DNA of 64,000 nucleotides. It comes from Arenibacter antarcticus (GTDB lineage Bacteria; Bacteroidota; Bacteroidia; Flavobacteriales; Flavobacteriaceae). Position numbers and translations under genes: made by a program. Position 1 is the stretch's first letter, and every line of letters begins with the position of its first letter. The notes under the pieces were generated by a model, which was not told the DNA's origin, did not search any database, and was given only the letters and a program-made list of their open reading frames with translations. This document shows positions 52,157-61,645 of this stretch, piece after piece. The stretch is from contig NZ_CP166679.1 in the NCBI RefSeq assembly GCF_041320605.1, forward strand, positions 1,612,001 to 1,676,000, read 5' to 3'.

Positions 52157-52939
52157 TTAATCGAATGGAATAATTTTCACCCAATCTATATACATATAAT
52201 CGATATCAAAATCGCTCTTGGATATCCACCACGGAAACCAGATACCTACTGAAAACTCAGCGGCATGGTCTGGAATATGTTCATAGGATTGATGGATCAG
52301 TTTATTGTCATAATACCATTCTATCCTAGGTTGTTCCCCTTCAGATCCGGCATACCAGTCAAATCGGTAGAGGTGGAACTCGCCGTCGGTTTGATCGCCA
52401 ATATAAATGTCGGCGGTGTTTTGATGTTCATCGGCAACTCCGCGCCAGTTAGACAAAAGCCCCCAATTTAAATCGGAATCTTCCGGTTTATAGGGATATT
52501 GGTTACGTCCGGGAAACTCAAAATCGATCTCGTGATTGTACTCCTCGTTTTCATAATAATAGGTCCAAAATGCAGATAAGGCTCCCGGTTGGGGACAAAT
52601 TTTTGCCCTGACTTCATAACTTCCGGAAGCAAATTTTTTCTTCGTACTAATTGCACCGCCTACTTTAGTGTTTTGTCCATGCCCTTTAATATTCCCTGTA
52701 TAGTGGTCTCCCAATCCCCGGATCACTAGATTCCCATCTTGGAGATACACATTTTCGGGAACAACCCCACCATGTGATTCCTTTGAGACATTTTCGCCCC
52801 ACTTTGTGTTAAGGATATTCCATTTCTCGGTATCTAGCTCTGTGGCTTTAAAATCATCAAAAAAACCCTGGGCACCTAAAGGGAGGGGAAAATGGGCTTG
52901 TAAGAAGACCATACATAAAAGAAAAAATGGTTTGGACAT
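52157..52939 (-). CDS. Glycoside hydrolase family 16 enzyme
   Basis: 260 residues with a signal peptide (about 1-24, GAQ). The GH16 catalytic motif is NHEIDFEFPG with Glu137 (nucleophile), Asp139 and Glu141 (acid/base). The beta-jelly-roll neighbours are SGSYEVRAKICPQPGALSAF and HLYRFDWYAGSE and the C-terminal WFPWWISKSDFD and YIDWVKI. Likely cleaves a beta-linked marine polysaccharide such as laminarin, agar or a similar galactan; the subfamily cannot be told by eye. No SusCD pair is adjacent. Confidence 0.92.
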   Translation of the reverse strand: MSKPFFLLCMVFLQAHFPLPLGAQGFFDDFKATELDTEKWNILNTKWGENVSKESHGGVVPENVYLQDGNLVIRGLGDHYTGNIKGHGQNTKVGGAISTKKKFASGSYEVRAKICPQPGALSAFWTYYYENEEYNHEIDFEFPGRNQYPYKPEDSDLNWGLLSNWRGVADEHQNTADIYIGDQTDGEFHLYRFDWYAGSEGEQPRIEWYYDNKLIHQSYEHIPDHAAEFSVGIWFPWWISKSDFDIDYMYIDWVKIIPFD

Positions 52940-53009
52940 TAAATGGTTTAATTCAACTCTTGTTGGTAATGTAAGACTTTTAAAATATAAACGAATAACA
53001 TCTTAACCT

Positions 53010-53165
53010 TTAAAATTTACTGTCAAGGTCTTGGCGACCTACTATGGCCATTATAACGACCATATCATCAATTACTTAATAATAGAAACTGTCAACCCCG
53101 GAAACACTGCGCCTATAACCTTTGTGGATATGATCTACTGATGGAAAAAGAAATGGGTCTTTAGC
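53010..53165 (-). pseudogene. ParE/RelE-type toxin remnant with internal stop
   Basis: The minus strand reads FLFPSVDHIHKGYRRSVSGV, then DSFYY, a TAA, and VIDDMVVIMAIVGRQDLDSKF, the end of a ParE toxin (usual YRRxxxGxHxIYYRxxDDxVEIxxIxGRxD). The stop falls where Arg is expected. The N-terminal helices are missing. Confidence 0.7.
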
Positions 53166-53172
53166 TATTGTT

Positions 53173-53370
53173 TCAAATGTAATCCTTCTTGACATCTATA
53201 TCCCTTACGGGAGTTTTACATGTATTCTGTTCTAGACTGGTAAAGAACACTTGATAATCTGTAGTTTTTTTTAATCGGAAGGTTTCGGACAAATCACCAT
53301 GGGTAAAAGTACCGTCGAATATTCCCTCTTTCCCCACCTCTTTCTGAGCGTGGAAAAAGGAGGTTAGCAA
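53173..53370 (-). pseudogene. N-terminal fragment of an exported protein
   Basis: Frame TILITILLTSFFHAQKEVGK with upstream HHY looks like a signal peptide whose ATG is lost. It is followed by GIFDGTFTHGDLSETFRLKK and then ends in unrelated sequence at the ParE junction. Probably the first 45 residues of a hydrolase or peptidase; family unknown. Confidence 0.45.
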
Positions 53371-53478
53371 AATAGTTATCAGGATTGTATAATGGTGTTT
53401 TTAATTACTTCAGATTTTAATCTCAAAAACGATAAGGATACCTATTAAAGTTGCAAATTCTTGTTACAGTTACAGTGC

Positions 53479-54297
53479 TTATGGGTTGATGTTGTTCTTA
53501 TCGCTATACCACCTTTTCAACCATTTAGAAATACCTTCCAAACCGGGGTAAATGATCCTTTCCGTAATATTTGCTTGATCGAGTTTATCTCTTATTTCCC
53601 ACTTTAATTCTGATGGAATAATTACCTTTTTTAAATATTTGGGATGATTTTTAAGCCACTCCAATGGACTGGAATCAGGATCTAGCATAAACGAAAAAAG
53701 TGCAAATTGGTTTATTATGCGATCGTCTAGCGAGGGTGGCTCAAAAAACACCATGGTATTTGTATTCCTACTCGAAAATTCATAAAGTTCCTCTAGGGAA
53801 TTTCCTATGGTCTGTTTCAGTTCCATTGAGCTAAAATAGAAGATATCTTTACTCAAAATGGGTGTTTTTAGCTCCTCTGGCAGATGCTCTCTAAGTGCGA
53901 CATAGTTTACCATCCATATGGCACCGTCCACATTATAAGTTCCCATGTCCTCTGTTAAAAAATGTAGTGCAACATTTGGGGAATGGGTCCAGTCTATAAG
54001 TCTTGTAGGAAGTCCGTGGTGTTGCCCCAAGGAAATCCAGTTCCAAAGGTTGTTATAATCATCGATCAAGGTATTTATAGGCGAGTACTTCTTAAAGTTT
54101 CTGATCATTGTACCTTCTACCTTAGAAGGCGTTCTTCCCAATCTTTGCAGACTTGTCTCTAATCCAAATTGGGCATTATAGACGCCCCTATACGCATACG
54201 GAGATCGAAACCTGTCGATTTTATCGTCTTTTTCCTTGAATAGAAATGCTTGTAGTTCTAACCAATTCTTAGGTTCAAATAACTCGAAATCTGCCAT
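53479..54297 (-). CDS. FRG-domain protein (second in the window)
   Basis: 272 residues with an FRG domain: SPYAYRGVYNAQFGLETSLQR (about 32-52), SLGQHHGLPTRLIDWTHSPNVALHFL (about 90-115) and a C-terminal KKVIIPSELKWEIRDKLDQANI. It is not a close copy of the cassette FRG protein at 23152, but shares the GLPTRxxDWTHxPxVAL and VIIPSEL strings. It stands alone among toxin debris, so it may be a defence or toxin-like gene. No hairpin unit is next to it. Confidence 0.87.
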   Translation of the reverse strand: MADFELFEPKNWLELQAFLFKEKDDKIDRFRSPYAYRGVYNAQFGLETSLQRLGRTPSKVEGTMIRNFKKYSPINTLIDDYNNLWNWISLGQHHGLPTRLIDWTHSPNVALHFLTEDMGTYNVDGAIWMVNYVALREHLPEELKTPILSKDIFYFSSMELKQTIGNSLEELYEFSSRNTNTMVFFEPPSLDDRIINQFALFSFMLDPDSSPLEWLKNHPKYLKKVIIPSELKWEIRDKLDQANITERIIYPGLEGISKWLKRWYSDKNNINP

Positions 54298-54783
54298 TTA
54301 TCTGAATAATTTTAGTGTGATACAAAAACAGGGTACTATGTATGCCAACAACGCTGTAAACCTACGTTATCAGCACGGACCTTGTATGGGAGTAGTGCAT
54401 ACTAAATTACAACATTTTCTTTGCAAAAAACAGGTATTTCTTAATGTTGTAATTAGCAATCAGACCATATTTGGTCTTCCGACCAATCCCACATGCCTCC
54501 TGTTTGTTGCTTCTCATTACTAATATACAACCGAAATAGGAATGTTCTTAAGCTCATTTTCCAGTTTGTAATGGATTCTAGGTGGAAATTCTTTCCCGGA
54601 ACTTTCGGGGAAGATATATTCCCTACTTTTTTTTTACTCTTTTTATTTCTAACTTGATATTTTGGATCCTACAGGATACCAATGGCAAAGTCATATGATT
54701 TTGGTCATTAGAGGCGCATTTTCTTTCCTTTATCTTTGAGAGAATATAGTAGTACTGATTTAGAAATGAATACGGTGTAATTC
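54298..54783. other. Intergenic region upstream of mlaE
   Basis: Contains an inverted repeat AATTACAACATT (54405-54416) and AATGTTGTAATT (54443-54454) and a -7-like box TATCTTTG (54731-54738) before mlaE; no -33 box at the right distance. No gene. Confidence 0.5.
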
Positions 54784-55548
54784 ATGTTTAAAGGCGTTAA
54801 AGAATTTTTTATAGAGATCGGTGATCTCTCTTATTTTGCAGCCCGGTTTTTTAGGGAGGCCCTAAAGCCCCCTTTTGAATTTAAAGAGTTGTTGCGTCAA
54901 TGTTATCAGATGGGGAACCGTTCCTTGTTCTTGGTAGGCATTACTGGTTTTATAATTGGCCTAGTGCTCACCTTGCAGACCAGACCTACTTTGATCCAGT
55001 TTGGTGCAGTTTCTTGGATGCCAAACATGGTAGGGATTTCTATAGTACGGGAAGTAGGCCCTGTTATTACCGCTTTAATCTGTGCAGGTAGAATTGCATC
55101 GGGGATAGGGGCAGAATTAGGATCTATGCGGGTTACGGAACAAATAGACGCCATGGAAGTCTCTGGCACCAATCCCTTTAAATATTTGGTGGTTACACGG
55201 ATATTAGCCACTACCCTAATGTTGCCCCTTCTTGTGGTTTTTGGGGATGTATTGGCACTGTACGGGTCCGCCTTGTTGGAAAATATAAAAGGAGGAGTTT
55301 CTTTTCAACTTTATTTTAATACTGTTTTTAACGCTTTAAGCTTTTCCGATCTGGTACCGGCAACCATAAAATCCGTTTTTTTTGGATTTATCATTGGATT
55401 GGTGGGCTGCTATAAGGGCTATTACTGTAAAAAAGGAACGGCAGGCGTTGGGGTGGCAGCCAACACAGCAGTAGTCATGGCATCCTTGCTGTTGTTCTTT
55501 GTCGATTTTATTGCGGTAATTATTGCCGATATTTTTTATGAACTATAA
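54784..55548 (+). CDS. mlaE: MlaE-family phospholipid transport permease
   Basis: 254 residues, an inner-membrane permease of the MCE (Mla) system that moves phospholipids between membranes. The MlaE pattern is complete: GNRSLFLVGITGFIIGLVLTLQ, REVGPVITALICAGRIASGIGAELGSMRVTEQIDAME (in parts), TRILATTLMLPLLVVFGDVLALYG and the final NTAVVMASLLLFFVDFIAVII. It is the first gene of a three-gene operon, 5 bp before the ATPase. Confidence 0.95.
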   Translation: MFKGVKEFFIEIGDLSYFAARFFREALKPPFEFKELLRQCYQMGNRSLFLVGITGFIIGLVLTLQTRPTLIQFGAVSWMPNMVGISIVREVGPVITALICAGRIASGIGAELGSMRVTEQIDAMEVSGTNPFKYLVVTRILATTLMLPLLVVFGDVLALYGSALLENIKGGVSFQLYFNTVFNALSFSDLVPATIKSVFFGFIIGLVGCYKGYYCKKGTAGVGVAANTAVVMASLLLFFVDFIAVIIADIFYEL

Positions 55549-55553
55549 TTCAT

Positions 55554-56336
55554 ATGGAAAATCAAGATCAAATAAAACCTTCAGCATTAAAAAATGACTC
55601 TAGAAAAGCGGTCATAGAAATCCGGGATCTTCGCAAAAGTTTTGGGGATAACCATGTGTTGAACGGATTTAATATGACCTTGCGGGAAGGCGGTAATTTG
55701 GTAATCATGGGGAAATCTGGTTCCGGAAAATCCGTGATGATCAAATGTGTTGTAGGCTTGGTGAAGCCCGATAGCGGCATGGTAAAAATATTGGGTAAGG
55801 AAATAAATAATTTGGACCGTGGGGCAATGGATGAATTACGATCGGATATTGGATTTCTCTTTCAGGGAAGTGCACTCTACGATTCCATGACAGTCCGTGA
55901 AAATCTAGAATTCCCCATGCGTAGGCACAAAAAAAAGTTGGGGGTAATCAAGGATACGGAACCGTTGGTTTTGGAAGCTTTGGAAAATGTGGGTCTGGCC
56001 CATACTATGGACCTGATGCCCTCCGAACTATCTGGCGGTATGAAAAGAAGGGTCGCCTTGGCACGTACCCTGATCTTAAAACCAAAAGTAATCCTCTATG
56101 ACGAACCTACCAGTGGCCTAGACCCTATAACTTCTAAAGAGATTATAGAACTAATGCATTCCATACAGAAGAAATACGGCACTTCTTCCCTGATTATTAC
56201 TCATGATGTGGATTGTGCCCGGGTTATATCCGAGCGGATGATCCTTTTGGTAGATGGTATTAATTACGCCGAGGGCACCTATGCCGAACTATCACAATCC
56301 ACTGACCCTAAGGTAGAAGCTTTTTTTAAAAAATAG
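55554..56336 (+). CDS. mlaF: MlaF-type ABC ATPase
   Basis: 260 residues. Walker A GKSGSGKS (about 52-59), signature SELSGGMKRRVALAR (about 158-172, the GGM form typical of MlaF), Walker B VILYDEPTSGLDP and the switch IITHDVD. It powers the MlaE permease. The N-terminal 20 residues are a short extension. The next gene, MlaD, starts 4 bp downstream. Confidence 0.95.
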   Translation: MENQDQIKPSALKNDSRKAVIEIRDLRKSFGDNHVLNGFNMTLREGGNLVIMGKSGSGKSVMIKCVVGLVKPDSGMVKILGKEINNLDRGAMDELRSDIGFLFQGSALYDSMTVRENLEFPMRRHKKKLGVIKDTEPLVLEALENVGLAHTMDLMPSELSGGMKRRVALARTLILKPKVILYDEPTSGLDPITSKEIIELMHSIQKKYGTSSLIITHDVDCARVISERMILLVDGINYAEGTYAELSQSTDPKVEAFFKK

Positions 56337-56340
56337 AAAG

Positions 56341-57330
56341 ATGGCAAAAACAAAATTGGAGAATTTAAAACTCGGAATATTCGTGGTCTTTGGTGCAGCT
56401 TTGTTGGTTGTAGCGGCCTATTTAATTGGAAATAAGCAGAATATGTTTGGAAAAACAATTCCGATAAGCGCTATTTTTAAAAATGCAAACGGAATTCAAA
56501 CGGGGAACAATGTCCGTTTTTCTGGTATCAATGTGGGCACTGTAAAAAAAATAGAAATGATAAATGATACCACCATCCGGATACACATGATCGTTGAAGA
56601 AAAAATACAGAATCATATTAAGAAAGATGCTGTAGCAACTATTGGTTCCGACGGCCTTGTAGGTAGTATGCTCATCAACATTGTTCCGGGGGATGGAACG
56701 GCGACCCCAATAGCCCCAGGGGACGAGTTGCAGTCTTTAAGTAAGGTTGCCACCCAAGACATGCTCAACACACTTAGTCTGACCAATGAAAATGCCGCTT
56801 TGTTAACCGAAGACCTTTTAAAGGTATCCCGATCATTGACCCAAGGAAAAGGCACTTTTGGAAGGTTACTAAATGATACCTTAATGGCAGAAGATTTGTA
56901 TCAGACCATTACCAATTTAAAACATACCAGCAGACAGGCCAATATAATGATTACCGAAATGAATTCGCTTGTACATCAGATCGACCTAGAGAACAGTACT
57001 GCCGGGATACTCTTAAAAGATTCTATTTCTGGGAATAGGATGCGAAGTATAATTGCCAATCTGGAAAATTCGAGTCTAGAGATTCAAAATATGTCCTTGA
57101 ACTTAAATTCGGTGATCGGGGAGTTTAAACAAGGGAAAGGGGCCATTAATTATTTGGCATCGGATACGACTTTGGTACACCAATTGGAAACCACCATGGA
57201 GAATGTCACCAAAGGGGTCCAAAATTTTAATGAGGTAACCGAAGCCTTAAAGCACAATTTCTTGACCAGAAGGTATTTTAGAAAGTTGGAAAAGGAACAG
57301 CAAAAAGAGGTAAAGAAAGCAGAGGAGTAG
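56341..57330 (+). CDS. mlaD: MlaD/MCE-domain protein
   Basis: 329 residues. One TM (about 8-28) anchors the protein; a single MCE domain (about 38-120) has IFKNANGIQTGNNVRFSGINVGTV and VGSMLINIVPGD, the lipid-carrying hexameric barrel. The C-terminal 200 residues are helical with coiled-coil features and would form the needle or channel part. Third gene of the mlaEFD operon; MlaB and MlaC homologues are absent, as is usual in this phylum. Confidence 0.93.
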   Translation: MAKTKLENLKLGIFVVFGAALLVVAAYLIGNKQNMFGKTIPISAIFKNANGIQTGNNVRFSGINVGTVKKIEMINDTTIRIHMIVEEKIQNHIKKDAVATIGSDGLVGSMLINIVPGDGTATPIAPGDELQSLSKVATQDMLNTLSLTNENAALLTEDLLKVSRSLTQGKGTFGRLLNDTLMAEDLYQTITNLKHTSRQANIMITEMNSLVHQIDLENSTAGILLKDSISGNRMRSIIANLENSSLEIQNMSLNLNSVIGEFKQGKGAINYLASDTTLVHQLETTMENVTKGVQNFNEVTEALKHNFLTRRYFRKLEKEQQKEVKKAEE

Positions 57331-57373
57331 GCAGGGGTAACCCTAACTTTGGTCTATATCAATACAACTAATT

Positions 57374-57422
57374 AAGGGCCTATTCTACTATAACCTATAG
57401 TTTAAACAGGAATAGACCCTTT
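57374..57422. terminator. Terminator-like inverted repeat between convergent operons
   Basis: AAGGGCCTATTC pairs with GAATAGACCCTT (one mismatch) around a long AT-rich loop; weak T-run. Confidence 0.5.
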
Positions 57423-57424
57423 CC

Positions 57425-58585
57425 TTAATCTTGTTTTTTTAATTTCCACCCAATTTTAGTCTGTAGGGCAATCAAGATGGCTACAAAACAGACAAGGGCG
57501 ATCATAACTAGCCATTTTATTTCTGGCATAATAGCATCTATCCCGCCACCATAAACCGCTACTTTCCTAAATCCGCTTAAGAATTGGGTCAATGGAATGT
57601 ATTGTGCTATATGGGCTATTGCATCTGGCATCGCCATGGTAGGCCAAGTAAATCCACTTAACACAAAAGCCGGAGTGGAAATTACCATTAACAGCTCGGT
57701 TGCTTTTAGTTGGTTGGGGATCATCACGGAAAATAACATCCCGATCATCATAGAAGCTATACTTAGTAAGGCTACCAATATGAACATAGCAGGATTATAA
57801 ATATCGGCATCTATATTAAAGAAAGGGATAAACCGACTAACAATAAGCCACATCACCGGTATAAATAATAGGAATGGAACCGATTTTAGCGCTACATGGT
57901 AAATGGACCAGCGGTTTACGTCTATTAGTTTGGAAAAATATCCGTCTTCAAAATCCCTGGCAAAGACTAGGGCCATAGCCAAGAAAATAACCTGTTGCAT
58001 TATACCGCCCAATAGCCCAGGGAGCATAAAACTTACGTAGTTGCCTGTGGAATTGTAAAGCTTATTAAAATTGATTTTAAACGGCTCATAGGATTTGGCA
58101 GCAACATCAGGGGCAAGTCCCTGCCGCTGTAGGCCCGATATTTCGATTCCCGCATTTAAGGTCATAAGTACGGATTGGATGTTTACACTGGCGGTATTAG
58201 CGTTCAGGATATTCCCCATATTTAGGTCGACCCTAATTTCGGGATACCGTTTTTGAAGCAGGTCCGCTTCAAAATTAGACGGGATGGTAATGACTGCCGC
58301 ATAGCCCATATAAGGCATCTCTTGGGCAATATTTCCAGCAATGGGCCTAATGTCACTTATCAATAAGACTTCATTATCGTCAAAGGCATCTATCACCATG
58401 TCTGAAGCAGGACTGCTGTCCTGATCGATGATCACAATGGGGAGGTCCAATACTTTTGCTTGCTGATAAACAAAGCCAAACATAAGTCCATACAAAATGG
58501 GCGCCCCAAAAAATATAGCCACCACCACATCGTTGGAAAATATGCGGCGGAACTCCTCTTTTACCAAATGGATAAATTGCTTCAT
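57425..58585 (-). CDS. ABC-2 type efflux permease
   Basis: 386 residues of the ABC2_membrane_3 (YhhJ/YbhR-like) family: TM1 at about 20-40, a periplasmic domain (about 45-180), and five TMs at the end, with FMLPGLLGGIMQQVIFLAMAL and ISTPAFVLSGFTWPTMAMP. With HlyD and TolC it would export small molecules. No ATPase gene is near, unlike in ybhFSR. The gene is the third in the operon, 9 bp after the HlyD gene. Confidence 0.9.
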   Translation of the reverse strand: MKQFIHLVKEEFRRIFSNDVVVAIFFGAPILYGLMFGFVYQQAKVLDLPIVIIDQDSSPASDMVIDAFDDNEVLLISDIRPIAGNIAQEMPYMGYAAVITIPSNFEADLLQKRYPEIRVDLNMGNILNANTASVNIQSVLMTLNAGIEISGLQRQGLAPDVAAKSYEPFKINFNKLYNSTGNYVSFMLPGLLGGIMQQVIFLAMALVFARDFEDGYFSKLIDVNRWSIYHVALKSVPFLLFIPVMWLIVSRFIPFFNIDADIYNPAMFILVALLSIASMMIGMLFSVMIPNQLKATELLMVISTPAFVLSGFTWPTMAMPDAIAHIAQYIPLTQFLSGFRKVAVYGGGIDAIMPEIKWLVMIALVCFVAILIALQTKIGWKLKKQD

Positions 58586-58594
58586 AGATAGGGC

Positions 58595-59548
58595 TTATTT
58601 AAGAAGTACGGTTGCGTTGATAAAGAACTGCTGCTTTTGCGATGTATCTTCAGGAATCAATTTTAGCTCGTAAATAGCCTCGTCTAGTTTGTATAAAGGA
58701 GAGGTACTGGTAATGTCTGCGTACCTAGGCAATTGTTTTATAGCTGTAATTTTAGACGGACTCTCTTCCTTGGTATACGGATTTAATACGGTAAGGGTTT
58801 GCCCAATCTTATAGTCATAAATTTTAGATTCGCTAACCGTAAACCTATAGTATACGGTATTGGTCTGGTACCCATTAAACAAGGTATATCCCGGGCTGGC
58901 CAGTTCTCCTTGGTTCAGGGTAATGGTTTCTATAGACATATCGGTAGGTGCGATGATGTATTTTTCATCGGCAGCTATCAGCACTTCGTTTTTGGCGCCT
59001 TGGGCCCTATCCAATTGTCCCTTGGCCTGTGCCAAAAGTTCTTGGCGTGTCCCTATCTTAACTTCTTGTTGCTTGGCTTCCATGGCACTGAGCTGTGCCC
59101 TTGCCATATCTACCTTCATTTGTGTTTCCTCAAACATTTGGGCGGTGACCAATGAATCCTTGTACATGGCAGTTATCCGTTTTAGGGATTCCACCGCAAA
59201 TTTTAATTGCGCCTTACTGGCCTGTACCTGACTCTTTATCTGTTCTAATTGTTCTGTAGTAGCTCCGTTATGGGCCATGTTTAATTGTCCTTGGGCGGCC
59301 AGCAATGCACCATCTGCTTGAAAAAGCTTTGCACCTATTTCGGGTACATCTATCAGTGCCAAGGTGTCTCCCTGCTTTACATTCTGTCCCTCGGTAACAT
59401 ATACTTCAGCTATACGTCCTGCAAGCTTACTGCTGACAGAGATGGTCTCAAACTTAACTTTTCCCCTCAGGTCGGTAATTTCGTTGTTACGGTTGCAGCC
59501 GAATAAAAATACGGTGGCAAAACATCCTATTAATATTGATTTATACAT
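58595..59548 (-). CDS. HlyD-family membrane fusion lipoprotein
   Basis: About 317 residues from MYKSILIG; a lipobox FLFGC (near residue 17) suggests lipid anchoring. Biotinyl-lipoyl halves flank a coiled-coil hairpin: KLAGRIAEVYVTEGQNVKQGD (about 45-65), long helices (about 85-185), and IAPTDMSIETITLNQGELASPG. A beta-barrel end follows. It connects the permease and TolC. Start at 59554 would add two residues. Confidence 0.92.
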   Translation of the reverse strand: MYKSILIGCFATVFLFGCNRNNEITDLRGKVKFETISVSSKLAGRIAEVYVTEGQNVKQGDTLALIDVPEIGAKLFQADGALLAAQGQLNMAHNGATTEQLEQIKSQVQASKAQLKFAVESLKRITAMYKDSLVTAQMFEETQMKVDMARAQLSAMEAKQQEVKIGTRQELLAQAKGQLDRAQGAKNEVLIAADEKYIIAPTDMSIETITLNQGELASPGYTLFNGYQTNTVYYRFTVSESKIYDYKIGQTLTVLNPYTKEESPSKITAIKQLPRYADITSTSPLYKLDEAIYELKLIPEDTSQKQQFFINATVLLK

Positions 59549-59585
59549 GAACATTATTTTTATTTTGATAAAATTTTCGGTGATA

Positions 59586-60956
59586 TTAAAAGGTTAGCAG
59601 TCCTTTGGCGTACAATAATTCAATGCCGGCCTTCCGTTGGTTATAATACGATTTCTGTAGATCAAATTTTGCTTTTTCTACTTCTGTAAGGGCATCCAAG
59701 ACTTCACTGACCGTAGTCAGTCCGTTTTTGTATTGTTTGTTGGTCAGTTCATAGTTAGATTCGGCCAAATCTACCTCCAGTTGGGTCATTAGACTGGTTT
59801 CCTTGGCAGATTGTAATGATAGTTGGGCCATTGTTATGCCTAACTGTATCAATTCCTCCGTCTCATTGATCTGTTCTCTATATTTCAGCCCTTCAATCTT
59901 GGTTTGGTCACTTTTTAATTTAGAGACAAACCCATCAAAAATATTCCACTTAGTCCCAACCCCTACATACCATTTTGGCTCTAAAAGGGAAAGGTCGTCC
60001 TCTATAAATTCATAATGTCCTTTTAGGGCTATCTTGGGAATAAAATTATTCCGTTCCATTTTAGATTTAAAGGAAGTAGCCAGTTCCGCCTCCTCCAAGG
60101 CATTAATCTCATTGCGTTTTTTGCTTTCCATTGTTTCGTCTATAGCAAATGGCAATAAATCTGGACGAAGATTGTCCAGAAACTCTGGTGCCGCACCTGT
60201 GTATTGTTGTAATACGGCAATCACTAGTTTTTGTTGATTCTGAGCTTCCAATTTTTTTGTCGCTAATTTTTGTTTTGCCAGGCTTAATTTTTGTCGGTCA
60301 ATAGGAGTTGCCAAGCCATTATTTATGGCTGAGGAAACAAATTTATCCTGCTTTTCCAAGTACTGGGTCATGCTTTTTATCACCTCTTCCGATTTTATGG
60401 CCAAGCCCAATTTGTCATATAGATCTATAGTTTTGAGGACAACTTGGTCTTCTTCTAACTTATTGGCGATTTCCAAGGATTTATGCTTGTGCTTGCTTGC
60501 CTTAATTGCGTTGCTCACCTGAAAACCGCTAAAGAGTGTCCAGTCTACGTCTACAGCAGATTTTAAGATATTCTTCTTCTGTAGTGGTGGTATATCCGTC
60601 AGAGGGATTCCCGCTGGGAAGGGAGCGTTAAAGGGAACTCCAATGGCTTCTTTAATAAGTAACTTTTGAGTGCCTACCAAAAGATTTTGAGTATCGTCAT
60701 CAAATACAATATCATCGTTAAGCCGGGTATAGCTCCCACTTAAATAGATTTTAGGGAGCAAGGTGTTCCTAGCAGTCTTAGTTTCTATACTAGCCTGTTC
60801 CATATTTAAATGGTTAATTTTAATGGAACTGTTCTTGGCTTTAGCCTCTGTAATCAATAGCTGTAATTCTTCACTAAGGTGTTGAGCGTATAGACCGCTT
60901 CCCAAGCTAGAGGTAAAAACAAATAGTAGGATCAGTAAACGTATTGCCTTGTTCAT
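59586..60956 (-). CDS. TolC-family outer-membrane channel
   Basis: 456 residues from the ATG at 60956 (MNKAIRLLILLFVFTSSLGS), which gives a signal peptide; the frame opens further to 61028. Two outer-membrane-efflux repeats are evident (about 45-240 and 265-450) with ETKTARNTLLPKIYLSGSYT and SFKSMERNNFIPKIALKGHY, and helices ending in NKQYKNGLTTVSEVLDALT. First gene of the efflux operon, about 38 bp before hlyD. Confidence 0.93.
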   Translation of the reverse strand: MNKAIRLLILLFVFTSSLGSGLYAQHLSEELQLLITEAKAKNSSIKINHLNMEQASIETKTARNTLLPKIYLSGSYTRLNDDIVFDDDTQNLLVGTQKLLIKEAIGVPFNAPFPAGIPLTDIPPLQKKNILKSAVDVDWTLFSGFQVSNAIKASKHKHKSLEIANKLEEDQVVLKTIDLYDKLGLAIKSEEVIKSMTQYLEKQDKFVSSAINNGLATPIDRQKLSLAKQKLATKKLEAQNQQKLVIAVLQQYTGAAPEFLDNLRPDLLPFAIDETMESKKRNEINALEEAELATSFKSKMERNNFIPKIALKGHYEFIEDDLSLLEPKWYVGVGTKWNIFDGFVSKLKSDQTKIEGLKYREQINETEELIQLGITMAQLSLQSAKETSLMTQLEVDLAESNYELTNKQYKNGLTTVSEVLDALTEVEKAKFDLQKSYYNQRKAGIELLYAKGLLTF

Positions 60957-61081
60957 AAAAGTGTGTGGTTTATAAATAACTGAACAAAAATAAGAAGTTT
61001 TAAAAGGGCTTCCTTTGATATAGGTCAAATAAGCCTGCTAACATTGCCAATTTTGGGCTTAGAAGACCTTGGGAACCGTGA

Positions 61082-61645
61082 TTAGTTTTTTGCCCGTATC
61101 CTACTTAAGGTTTCTTGGGTTATACCAAGATAGGACGCAATGTGTCCCAATGGCACGCGGAAGTAGAGGTCTGGGTACTCATTAATCATGAAATGGTATC
61201 GTTCCTTGGCAGTTTGAAACTGGATAGCATTTAACTTGCCCATCATATCCCCTAACAATTTTATCACCAATTTCCTTCCGAAGCGTTCCATCGAGGGAAA
61301 CTTTTGGAATAATTGATCCAAATCATCCTTTGAAATGGAATATAAAAGGCTGTCCTCCAGAAGTTCCAGATGGTATGCGCTATTTTTTTGTTGAAAAAAA
61401 CTCTCTAAACTGGTCATAAAATTTCCTTCGTTAAAGAACCATGCGGTAATATCCTTGCCCTCGGCATTGGTATAGTAACTGCGAGCCACTCCTTTTTCCA
61501 TATAGTAAAGCGTATTACACACCACTCCGGCCTTGGCCAGTAGCGTGTTTTTGTTTAGGACTTTCTTAGTAAAGCTTGATAGGATTTGGTCTAAGTCTTC
61601 CTCAGGAAAATCTACTATGGAAAGTAAATGGTCTTTTAATTTCAT
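61082..61645 (-). CDS. Crp/Fnr-family transcriptional regulator
   Basis: 187 residues from the ATG at 61645; an upstream frame to 61765 has an unlikely sequence. A cyclic-nucleotide-binding fold spans about 15-115 (LAKAGVVCNTLYYMEKGVARSY, then ITAWFFNEGNFMTSLESFF), and a C-terminal winged helix ends LGHIASYLGITQETLSRIRAKN. No [4Fe-4S] cysteines. It lies on the strand of the TolC operon, about 125 bp upstream, and may control it. Confidence 0.9.
   Translation of the reverse strand: MKLKDHLLSIVDFPEEDLDQILSSFTKKVLNKNTLLAKAGVVCNTLYYMEKGVARSYYTNAEGKDITAWFFNEGNFMTSLESFFQQKNSAYHLELLEDSLLYSISKDDLDQLFQKFPSMERFGRKLVIKLLGDMMGKLNAIQFQTAKERYHFMINEYPDLYFRVPLGHIASYLGITQETLSRIRAKN

Larger units (their letters stand above)
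52940..53478. other. Gap with two degraded genes
   Basis: 540 bp between minus-strand genes. It holds a broken ParE-type toxin (53010-53165) and an N-terminal fragment of an exported protein (53173-53370). Confidence 0.6.

Noticed and set aside
53479-54350. Second FRG gene as a stray cassette
   Set aside because: Weak GTTACAG and CTGTAAAC echoes flank it, but no hairpin unit and no good end complementarity exist.
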